From Caryophanales bacterium (GTDB lineage Bacteria > Bacillota_I > Bacilli_A > RF39 > UBA660), in the NCBI GenBank assembly GCA_016288795.1, contig JAEELI010000002.1, positions 1 to 64,000 of the forward strand: a stretch of 64,000 nucleotides of DNA, given 5' to 3'. Positions within the stretch are counted from its first letter, which is position 1, and every line of letters starts with the position of its first letter. Made by a program: the position numbers and the translations under genes. Under the pieces are notes generated by a model. The model was not told the DNA's origin. It did no database searches and saw only the letters and a program-made list of their open reading frames with translations. Below, piece by piece: positions 57,592 to 64,000 of this stretch.

Positions 57592-58605
57592 CTAAACTGA
57601 GGCATAAGAACATTCGCTGTTTTCACCTATTGCGCAAAGACTATGGCTAGAATAAGATCCACAAGATACAGTTCCATATATGTCAGCATTTACACTACAC
57701 CAGACTGAACTAAAACTTCCACACGTTATAGCATCTTCGTCATACATAGTGCACGTAAGGCCTAAAGCTTCCATTTCTGTTTTTGCCACATTTATTTTAT
57801 TTAAATAAGATGGGTCTAAACAATACTCTGTTCCACTAAATATACCACACACTTCATCATAAGAACTGCCAGAATATCCCATTATATAATAATCTAAACC
57901 ATTATTAGTTGTTAAAGGATCAGAAATTTTAGGGTAAGATTTATTTGCGTCATATACATAGTAGACAGGAGTTGCAACGCTGCAGCTAAAACTAGTTGCA
58001 GTTATTGTTATTGTTATATCTTTATTTTGTAATACATCTTGATTTAAAGAATACTTATTTACCATTCTAACGGATGCCTCTATATATTTTGGTTTGCTAC
58101 TTGATACTCCATTTAACGTTCCATTTATTGTTATGGGAAATAAATTAGTAGTTCTAAAATCATAATCAGTTCCATTTATATTTAATAATATTTGACCATA
58201 TGATTTACTACCCCATCCTTGGAATGCTGTATACAAATTATTGGTTCCAGTAGCTGCTACATTTAATGTATATGAACAATTAAATGTTCCTGCCCCACTT
58301 ACTGTTGTATGTGCAAGTTGAACACTTGTTACATCAGTAGTAGGAACTCCACTAGTTGTTCCATAATAAGTAACATCTCCTGTTTTTTTCATCATATCTG
58401 AGCCTCGTAAATTTAGTGATAATGAATTATTATCACCAACTAGAGATACACTTCCTAAGGCGGGTGTAGTTGCACTAATAGTTTTTGAACCAAAGCTATT
58501 TGTTGAAGAAACTTGGAAATAAGCATATGAAGCACCCAGAACTAAAATTAGAAGTACAACAAACACTATTGTCGAATATATTACTAGTTTTTTTCTATTA
58601 TCCAT
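57592..58605 (-). CDS. Surface protein with SipW/TasA-type signal anchor, paralogue 2
   Basis: 337 residues. The hydrophobic signal segment ends LGASYAYFQ. Residues 30-225 are about 60 per cent identical by eye with paralogue 1 (15721-16743), with shared blocks FGSKTISA, GDVTYYGTT, YTAFQGW and DITITITATSF. The C-terminal 110 residues are unrelated in detail and carry many cysteines. A strong SigA promoter lies upstream and a 14-bp palindrome abuts the ribosome-binding site. Likely an extracellular fibre-like protein. Confidence 0.75.
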   Translation of the reverse strand: MDNRKKLVIYSTIVFVVLLILVLGASYAYFQVSSTNSFGSKTISATTPALGSVSLVGDNNSLSLNLRGSDMMKKTGDVTYYGTTSGVPTTDVTSVQLAHTTVSGAGTFNCSYTLNVAATGTNNLYTAFQGWGSKSYGQILLNINGTDYDFRTTNLFPITINGTLNGVSSSKPKYIEASVRMVNKYSLNQDVLQNKDITITITATSFSCSVATPVYYVYDANKSYPKISDPLTTNNGLDYYIMGYSGSSYDEVCGIFSGTEYCLDPSYLNKINVAKTEMEALGLTCTMYDEDAITCGSFSSVWCSVNADIYGTVSCGSYSSHSLCAIGENSECSYASV

Positions 58606-58615
58606 ATTATTCTCC

Positions 58616-58629
58616 TACCAATATTGGTA
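58616..58629. repeat. 14-bp palindrome before the start of SipW-type paralogue 2
   Basis: TACCAATATTGGTA, a perfect inverted repeat in the leader, just upstream of the AGGAGAA site. It may be a regulator site or a small RNA hairpin. Confidence 0.4.
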
Positions 58630-58646
58630 TCCATTCTTACATATAA

Positions 58647-58675
58647 AGTATATCATCAAGTCCCATTGGGGTCAA
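58647..58675 (-). promoter_or_regulatory. SigA promoter of SipW-type paralogue 2
   Basis: Minus strand TTGACC (58675-58670), 17 bases, TATACT (58652-58647), one of the best matches in the window. Confidence 0.75.
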
Positions 58676-58702
58676 TGTGATATTAAAATGAAGCCTCATT
58701 AA

Positions 58703-58738
58703 TATAAAAAACAGAAGATTAATTAATCTTCTGTTTTA
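58703..58738 (-). terminator. Terminator of recA
   Basis: Minus-strand hairpin AAAACAGAAGATTA/TAATCTTCTGTTTT followed by a T-rich tail; overlaps the recA stop. Confidence 0.85.
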
Positions 58739-59751
58739 TTCTTTTTAGCTTTTTCAAATCCATAATGCTCATATATTTTATCTTCTATTTCCATTGCCAT
58801 TTCTGGATTTCCTCTTAGAACAGCTTTAACATTTTCTTTTCCTTGACCTATTTTTTCTCCTCTGTATGCATACCAGGCACCACTTTTTTCGATTATTCCT
58901 ATCTCACTACCAATATCTACAAGTTCTCCTTCATGAGATATTCCTTCGCCATACATAATGTCTACACATGCTGTTTTAAAAGGCGGCGCAACTTTGTTTT
59001 TAACAACTTTAATGTTAGTTCTATTTCCTAGAACTTGATCGCCTTGTTTAATCTGTTCACCACGACGAATATCTAAACGAACACTAGAATAGAACTTTAA
59101 TGCTCTTCCCCCTGGAGTAGTTTCTGGATTCCCAAATAGAACTCCAACCTTTTCTCTTAATTGATTTATAAATATTGCAGTTGTGCTTGTTTTATTAAGT
59201 GTTCCAGATAACTTTCTTAATGCTTGAGACATCAATCTTGCTTGCAAGCCAACATGACTATCTCCCATTTCTCCATCTATTTCAGCCTGAGGAACTAATG
59301 CTGCCACTGAGTCTATAACTATTATATCTATCGCTTCACTTTTAACTAATGCATCACATATTTCTAATGCTTGTTCTCCAGTATCTGGTTGAGATAATAG
59401 CAGTTCATTAATATCAACGCCTAAACTTCTAGCATAAACTGGATCTAATGCATGTTCAGCATCAATAAATGCTGCTCTTCCTCCTGCCTTTTGAGCTGCA
59501 GCTATGGCTTGTAAAGCTATAGTTGTCTTCCCTGAAGATTCAGGACCATATATTTCAATAATTCTTCCTTTAGGAAATCCCCCAACTCCTAAAGCAACGT
59601 CTAGTGCTATTGAGCCACTGCTAGTTACATCTATTTTAATATGTTCTTCAGCCCCTAATTTCATAATTGCACCAGCACCAAATTGTTTTTCTATGTCTTT
59701 TAAAACTTGTTCTAATGCTTTATCTGTATTTTTTTCTTCTTTTGCTTTCAT
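58723..59751 (-). CDS. recA: Recombinase RecA
   Basis: 342-residue strand-exchange and SOS coprotease protein. Walker A GPESSGKT, the loop [22 protein letters not shown] in part, and the C-terminal acidic tail. Standard length. SigA promoter TTGACA-17-TACAAT, with a LexA-type box just upstream. recX, its modulator, is at 24.5 kb. Confidence 0.98.
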   Translation of the reverse strand: MKAKEEKNTDKALEQVLKDIEKQFGAGAIMKLGAEEHIKIDVTSSGSIALDVALGVGGFPKGRIIEIYGPESSGKTTIALQAIAAAQKAGGRAAFIDAEHALDPVYARSLGVDINELLLSQPDTGEQALEICDALVKSEAIDIIVIDSVAALVPQAEIDGEMGDSHVGLQARLMSQALRKLSGTLNKTSTTAIFINQLREKVGVLFGNPETTPGGRALKFYSSVRLDIRRGEQIKQGDQVLGNRTNIKVVKNKVAPPFKTACVDIMYGEGISHEGELVDIGSEIGIIEKSGAWYAYRGEKIGQGKENVKAVLRGNPEMAMEIEDKIYEHYGFEKAKKNKTED

Positions 59752-59792
59752 TTTTTTCCTTTCTTATTATTAATACACTTTCTGATAAATTA

Positions 59793-59821
59793 ATTGTATC
59801 CTAAAGAAAAAATAATGTCAA
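59793..59821 (-). promoter_or_regulatory. SigA promoter of recA
   Basis: Minus strand TTGACA (59821-59816), 17 bases, TACAAT (59798-59793). Confidence 0.8.
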
Positions 59822-59829
59822 TACTAAAA

Positions 59830-59843
59830 CGAACAAATGTTTT
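59830..59843. promoter_or_regulatory. Probable LexA (SOS) box of recA
   Basis: CGAACAAATGTTTT fits the Bacillus SOS operator CGAAC-N4-GTTYG at all but the last position. It lies 8 bases upstream of the recA -35. Confidence 0.5.
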
Positions 59844-59872
59844 AAAAAATAACTACTCGCGGTAGTTATTCC
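59844..59872 (-). terminator. Terminator of dnaB-dnaI
   Basis: Minus-strand hairpin AATAACTAC-CGCGA-GTAGTTATT followed by TTTT. Confidence 0.85.
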
Positions 59873-60725
59873 CTAATAATTCAATATCATCTGTTAAATA
59901 CTTTATTCTTTCGATAAGCCTTTTAGCCTTAACTAAATCCTCATTTTCTTTAGTTAAGCTTAAGTGACGTTCTAATTCGCTTATGTTTAAATTTGATGTA
60001 AAGAATGTTGGCATTCCCTTATTCATTCTTGTTTGTAAGATAGTTCCTAATATTTCATCTCTACCCCAATCAGTAACTTTTTCAGCCCCAAGGTCATCCA
60101 ATAAAAGAATATCTACATTTTCTAAATAATATAGCTTATCTCCAACTAAACTTAGATTTTCTTTTAATCGCCTTAGTAATTCTGGAACATATACTATTTC
60201 TGTATTTACTTGATATTTATTCTTTAATTCATTTAATAGTGCTGCTAATAGAAATGTTTTTCCTGTTCCAAAATTACCATGCAAGTATAATCCTTTATTA
60301 GTTGTTATTGGATCATATTTATCATAATATTCCTTTATCCATTTAATAACTTCTAGTCTATTTTTAGTTGGTTTAATATCTTTAATTCTTGCTTTATCTA
60401 ATATACTTTCATTAGTTTCTTTAATTTTTTCAAATTCTTTCTTTTGATATTTGCAAGGAGTATAAGAAAAGGTTAAAAAACTAGTATTATTATCTGGAAA
60501 ATATACATGCCCTTTCACTTTATTTTTACAACTATATAAACTCTTACAATTTTTACAATTAGCTAATTCTTCTAAACAATCACTAATTTTAATTGCATTC
60601 TTTTTAGCCTCTTTTTCACTAATATGTAGTTTTTTAACCAAGGCTTTAAATTCATCTTTTTTTAATTCTTCTTCATATGTTTTATTTTGTTCTAAAACAT
60701 ACTCTTTACTACTAGCTACTTTCAT
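59853..60725 (-). CDS. dnaI: Helicase loader ATPase DnaI
   Basis: 290-residue AAA+ protein that loads the replicative helicase. N-terminal zinc-binding part with CKNCKSLYSCKNK (helicase-binding) and AAA+ domain with GNFGTGKTFLLAALL (Walker A), LLLDDLGAEK (Walker B) and TSNLNI. It overlaps dnaB by one base. Bacilli-specific partner of DnaB and DnaD. Confidence 0.95.
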   Translation of the reverse strand: MKVASSKEYVLEQNKTYEEELKKDEFKALVKKLHISEKEAKKNAIKISDCLEELANCKNCKSLYSCKNKVKGHVYFPDNNTSFLTFSYTPCKYQKKEFEKIKETNESILDKARIKDIKPTKNRLEVIKWIKEYYDKYDPITTNKGLYLHGNFGTGKTFLLAALLNELKNKYQVNTEIVYVPELLRRLKENLSLVGDKLYYLENVDILLLDDLGAEKVTDWGRDEILGTILQTRMNKGMPTFFTSNLNISELERHLSLTKENEDLVKAKRLIERIKYLTDDIELLGNNYRE

Positions 60726-62002
60726 TAATTAAACTCCTTCAATAAGTCTTTTAAATACTTTTCTTCCTCTTCATTTAGATTTTCATCTTGTATTTTCTTT
60801 TCAAACCAAATTGGGGTTCCAACTGTTTTCTTCTCTTTAACTTTTGGAGGCATCTTTTGTTGCGTTTTCTTATAGTCTTTTTCAGCAAATTCCATAGCGT
60901 CTTTAGCAGTTTTAATACCAGCCCTTTTCCAATAAGCTCCAATTTGTTCTACATAATCTTCTACTAAGCGATTATTGTTTTTTATCAAAACATAGTCTAA
61001 CAAGACATTTACTACTGCGGGAGATAATTCCAAATCAAGAATTAATTTTTCTAATAGTTTTAAATCTTTGGCAGTAGGTTTAGCACCATGATATTTATGT
61101 CTCAAAAAATCATAAGGAGATGTATTTTCAAAAATATTAATAATTCTCCCTTTACGGGAATTATCTCCCAAGGGATTTTTCAAATAATCAGGTTGAGTTC
61201 TATAAACTAAAGTTGGTAATGTTCCTTTTATATATTGATAGTCTTTTCTTGCTAATATTCTTAAACCATTTTTATCTATATTTCCATACTCATTTAAAAC
61301 ACTTCTAATTAATTCAGTCATCTTTAAAGTATCTATGTTGTATATAAAAGCTAAATTATTAATAAACTCCCTAGTTTTTTTATTAAATGCTCTTTCATTA
61401 ATCATATTTTTAGAAATACTAGCCATAATTTCATCAAAATTTATTCTTGAATCAACCATTATACTATTGGTAGTCTTATCCCGTAGGTCGTTAGATAATG
61501 TCCATTTAGAAGTATCATATACATCATCTAACTTTTTAGTTATTTCATGATATTCCTTTAAATCGGCCTTAGGTAGTTTATATTTTGTTTTTAACATTTC
61601 ATATTCTTTTTCACCAATATTATTATATAAAACTATATTTAAGATTGGATGATTAAAGAATTCTTGAGGAGTTAATGGTGAATATAATTCATATACATAA
61701 TCATTAACGCTTCCCTCTTTTATATAAGTTTTTAATAAACCAAAAGCCTCAAGAGATTCTCTGGCTAATTTTATTCCCCCAATTCCACTTTTTAAAACTG
61801 TCATTAAATGATGATGAATTAAATCATTGCTCATCATAGTTAAAGTATCTATATCATTCCAAAAAGTAAAGTATAGGGATACCGCTAAAGAACCTAGTAA
61901 AGGTTCATATAAATTAATTATAATTTGTCTATCGGTATCTGATAGAACACTTTTATTAATAACAATGTATCTATCTGCCGGCAATAAGTTTCCTGTTTCC
62001 AT
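60725..62002 (-). CDS. dnaB: Replication initiation and membrane attachment protein DnaB
   Basis: About 425 residues from ATG 62002 with AAAGGTGA upstream. Bacilli primosome protein with the DnaB/DnaD-type winged helix N-terminus (LPADRYIVINKSVLSDTDRQ in part) and the DDBH2 domain near 320-390 (YWKRAGIKTAKDAMEFAEKDY). Not the helicase. Coupled to dnaI by a one-base TAATG overlap. Confidence 0.93.
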   Translation of the reverse strand: METGNLLPADRYIVINKSVLSDTDRQIIINLYEPLLGSLAVSLYFTFWNDIDTLTMMSNDLIHHHLMTVLKSGIGGIKLARESLEAFGLLKTYIKEGSVNDYVYELYSPLTPQEFFNHPILNIVLYNNIGEKEYEMLKTKYKLPKADLKEYHEITKKLDDVYDTSKWTLSNDLRDKTTNSIMVDSRINFDEIMASISKNMINERAFNKKTREFINNLAFIYNIDTLKMTELIRSVLNEYGNIDKNGLRILARKDYQYIKGTLPTLVYRTQPDYLKNPLGDNSRKGRIINIFENTSPYDFLRHKYHGAKPTAKDLKLLEKLILDLELSPAVVNVLLDYVLIKNNNRLVEDYVEQIGAYWKRAGIKTAKDAMEFAEKDYKKTQQKMPPKVKEKKTVGTPIWFEKKIQDENLNEEEEKYLKDLLKEFN

Positions 62003-62092
62003 ATGCTTCACCTTTCATTTAATTATTATAAATTAAGATTATTTTATACACAAGATTATTCTCAAAAATGTTGAAAACTTATTGCTTTTGTT

Positions 62093-62119
62093 GAAAAAAG
62101 AAAAGCATATGCTTTTCTA
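62093..62119 (-). terminator. Terminator of the D,D-carboxypeptidase gene
   Basis: Minus-strand hairpin AGAAAAGCATATGCTTTTCT followed by TTTTTC. Confidence 0.8.
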
Positions 62120-63559
62120 TTTGTATTGACTTGTTATTCCAAAATAAGACTCTAAAGTTATCCAATTACCATCATTATATAATTTAGTTGCTAAATCCTC
62201 CCCAACATATCTTAAATGCCATGATTCATACTTATAACCTGTTTCATTACTTTTTCCCTGAGGATATCTAATAATAAATCCATATTTATATGCATTATCA
62301 TTTAACCATATTGCTGGAGGCGTTCCATCAAATGCACTAGTTATACAAGAGTATCCTTTGTGGCAAATGTCCACGGCTAATCCTGTTTGATGCTCAGAAT
62401 GACCAGGACGTGCTGAATATGTATCTGCTTTTGTTTGGCCATCTCTTTTAACATAACTATTATAAAGGCTCTTTTGGGTTTTATAAGATCTAAAACCACT
62501 TCCTATAGACATAGAATCAAATCCAGCTTCCTTAGCAGCAGCAAACAATTCATCAACTTTATTTTTAACAGTTGAGTTTAAACCTGGATTATATGAATCT
62601 GGTAAAGAATAAGTTTTATTAACAACTAAAACTCCATTTATATAGGTAATACCATTTTTAGTCACTGCACTATACCCCTTGGAAGTTGTCCAACTTTTAT
62701 CTTCATTTTTTGGAGGTTTTATCTCAACTTTCTTGGGCTCTACCACTAAGGTAAAATCAACTTCCTTAGAATTTCCACTAGAATCCTTTGCTACATATTT
62801 CAATTTATAGGTTCCAGCTTTTTTAATATTGTATTTACCATCTATTTTAGCTTCTATTTTTTCTTTAGAATTATCAGTAACTATAACACCTTTTAATAAG
62901 TCAACTTTATCTCCTTCAGTAACAGTTATCTTATCTTTAAACTTTATTTCTGGTGGATTAGTATCTACAACTTTAACTTTAGCCTCTTTAGTAATATTAT
63001 TTTTATTTTTATCTTTAAAACTTAAAGTTATTTTATTTTCCCCCAAACTATCAAAACTTACTTTTTTATTCTTATTTATTTGTTCACAATTGACAACACT
63101 TTCCACAAATGATGATAGTGCATATTTTTCATTAATTTCTAACACATTTTCTTTTTTTAAATTAACTTCAACCTTAGATTGATTAAAATATGCCAAGGAA
63201 GAAGTTGATATTATTCCTAAAGCCGATAAAATAATAATTATCATTCTTAAAGGATTTTTTTCTTTTTTTATTTCCTCTATAGTTGTTTCTATATTAATAT
63301 TCTCTTTTTTAGGCACACTTTTTTTAGCAGTATTTTTCTTTTTAACTGTCTTAGAACTAGTTTTTGTTTGCGTAGTTTTGCCTTTATTTTTAGAACTAAC
63401 ATTTTTATTAGTTCCGGTTTTCTTCTTTGTTTTAGTAGTGCCTTTACTTGTTACCTTTTTAGAACTAGAACTTTTCTTTTTAGGTGACTTGCTATTATTA
63501 TTTTTAGGTGAACTACTTTTTTTAGTCTTATTTACTTTCTTTTTAACATTTTCAGCCAT
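62117..63559 (-). CDS. VanY/M15B-type D-alanyl-D-alanine carboxypeptidase with Ig-like domain
   Basis: 480 residues. A lysine/serine-rich cytoplasmic tail (1-100), one membrane span (about 105-125), an Ig-like unit (about 205-275, VTEGDKVDLLKGVIVTDNS in part) and a C-terminal M15B peptidase domain with GFRSYKTQKSLYN, the zinc site SEHQTGLAVDIC and ESWHLRYVG. It trims D-Ala from peptidoglycan stem peptides outside the membrane. Follows the L,D-transpeptidase gene by 43 bases and has a promoter overlapping that stop. Confidence 0.9.
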   Translation of the reverse strand: MAENVKKKVNKTKKSSSPKNNNSKSPKKKSSSSKKVTSKGTTKTKKKTGTNKNVSSKNKGKTTQTKTSSKTVKKKNTAKKSVPKKENINIETTIEEIKKEKNPLRMIIIILSALGIISTSSLAYFNQSKVEVNLKKENVLEINEKYALSSFVESVVNCEQINKNKKVSFDSLGENKITLSFKDKNKNNITKEAKVKVVDTNPPEIKFKDKITVTEGDKVDLLKGVIVTDNSKEKIEAKIDGKYNIKKAGTYKLKYVAKDSSGNSKEVDFTLVVEPKKVEIKPPKNEDKSWTTSKGYSAVTKNGITYINGVLVVNKTYSLPDSYNPGLNSTVKNKVDELFAAAKEAGFDSMSIGSGFRSYKTQKSLYNSYVKRDGQTKADTYSARPGHSEHQTGLAVDICHKGYSCITSAFDGTPPAIWLNDNAYKYGFIIRYPQGKSNETGYKYESWHLRYVGEDLATKLYNDGNWITLESYFGITSQYK

Positions 63560-63581
63560 AATGTCCCTCTAATCAAAATTT

Positions 63582-63610
63582 AATATAACAAAATAACTAT
63601 CATTAATCAA
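63582..63610 (-). promoter_or_regulatory. SigA promoter of the D,D-carboxypeptidase gene
   Basis: Minus strand TTGATT (63610-63605), 17 bases, TATATT (63587-63582), over the end of the upstream gene. Confidence 0.55.
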
Positions 63611-64000
63611 TATCATTATTCCAAGGATTTTTTGGAGACGGATCAGTCGGATCCCAACCGCGAGAGGAACTATCAACATCTATTTTTATTGCTGCAGGTT
63701 TTGTTACTCCTTCAGGTAAAGAATCGCTTTCAATTATTTCTATTGTAGTTCCTGGAGCTATATTTTCATATATCCACTTTGCATCTTTTACTGCCAAACG
63801 AACACATCCATGCGATGCCAAATCACCTAGTTTATTATATTCTTTATAGCTAAGCATGTTCCAATCCCCACCCTTTGCAGGTCTACCATTATAAGGAACT
63901 GAATGAAACCAAATAGATTTATAGATTCGAGTCGCATATCTTCCATATGCCCCACCCGAGAAAGAAATTACTTCTGTTTTAGTGCTAGTAGTAAATACCC
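63603..64000 (-). CDS. L,D-transpeptidase (C-terminal part, cut by window edge)
   Basis: The frame is open to base 64000, so only the last 131 residues are seen. They contain the YkuD catalytic domain end: the conserved His in FHSVPY and the catalytic Cys in SHGCVRL, followed by a proline-rich C-terminal tail. It forms 3-3 peptide cross-links or attaches proteins in the wall. Next to a D,D-carboxypeptidase, whose product (tetrapeptide stems) is its substrate. Confidence 0.93.
   Translation of the reverse strand, partial: VFTTSTKTEVISFSGGAYGRYATRIYKSIWFHSVPYNGRPAKGGDWNMLSYKEYNKLGDLASHGCVRLAVKDAKWIYENIAPGTTIEIIESDSLPEGVTKPAAIKIDVDSSSRGWDPTDPSPKNPWNNDID

Noticed and set aside
57540-57597. Inverted repeat TTAGTTTAAT/ATTAAACTAA after SipW-type paralogue 2
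   Set aside because: The loop of about 35 bases and AT-only arms make it weak; the better terminator is at 57494-57527.

Overview
The window is a gene-dense stretch of AT-rich chromosome from a spore-forming member of the Bacilli (low-GC Bacillota). The primosome loaders DnaB, DnaI and DnaD, the Bacilli-type coat protein CotE, SpoIVA, SigK, YjcZ-like micro-proteins and a GerA germinant receptor all point there. The many surface proteins with SipW-type signal anchors and the prepilin cassettes resemble those of uncultured gut Bacilli, but the exact order (RF39- or Erysipelotrichales-like, for example) is an inference. TGA is used as a stop codon, so the code is the standard bacterial one. No rRNA, tRNA, CRISPR array, insertion sequence or prophage is visible.

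Layout. 1-5.4 kb: rpoC (cut by the left edge), rpoB and a ybxB-like methyltransferase, in one operon read leftwards from a clear SigA promoter. 5.4-9.7 kb: HU, SpoIVA, an unknown secreted protein and a membrane-anchored HTH regulator with a nearly leaderless start. 9.7-15.6 kb: a DNA repair and replication run (nth, dnaD, cca, mutM, polA), with a candidate small RNA between polA and mutM. 15.7-24.5 kb: a SipW-type surface protein, sigK, a second membrane HTH regulator, an unusual IspH-like/prenyltransferase fusion, khpA-rpsP, cotE, a HIT protein, CapA, two tiny YjcZ-like genes and PrsA. 24.5-33.5 kb: recX, a DHH phosphoesterase whose start codon is not ATG/GTG/TTG, ackA, a transglutaminase-like protein, alkD, an rRNA/tRNA uracil methyltransferase and the gerAA-AC-AB operon behind a SigG-like promoter.

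33.5-38.3 kb: a 525-base gap holding a strong promoter with a 32-bp perfect palindrome and a candidate 6S-like structured RNA, then efp, rpmG, a class B PBP, a DUF2624-like protein and nfo. 38.3-44.3 kb: four tandem prepilin-like genes, a ZIP transporter, another SipW-type protein, der and a fifth prepilin. 44.3-52.3 kb: engB, an orphan HEYMH metallopeptidase, glmS, ffh, ylxM, ftsY and RNase J. 52.4-55.8 kb: a 1115-residue surface protein ending in a Hedgehog/intein-type (Hint) domain. 55.8-64 kb: RNase Y, a third SipW-type protein, recA behind a probable LexA box, dnaI-dnaB, a D,D-carboxypeptidase and an L,D-transpeptidase cut by the right edge.

How it fits together. Most of the window is conserved housekeeping, with sporulation genes scattered singly among it. 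The mother-cell genes spoIVA, sigK, cotE and yjcZ and the forespore ger operon have upstream boxes that fit SigE, SigK or SigG. The accessory layer is the cell surface: prepilins, TasA/SipW-type proteins and the Hint protein, without their processing machinery in view. The points most worth checking are the remodelled IspH-prenyltransferase fusion, the Hint surface protein, the RNA and palindrome locus at 33.9-34.3 kb, and RpoB residues normally associated with rifampicin resistance.
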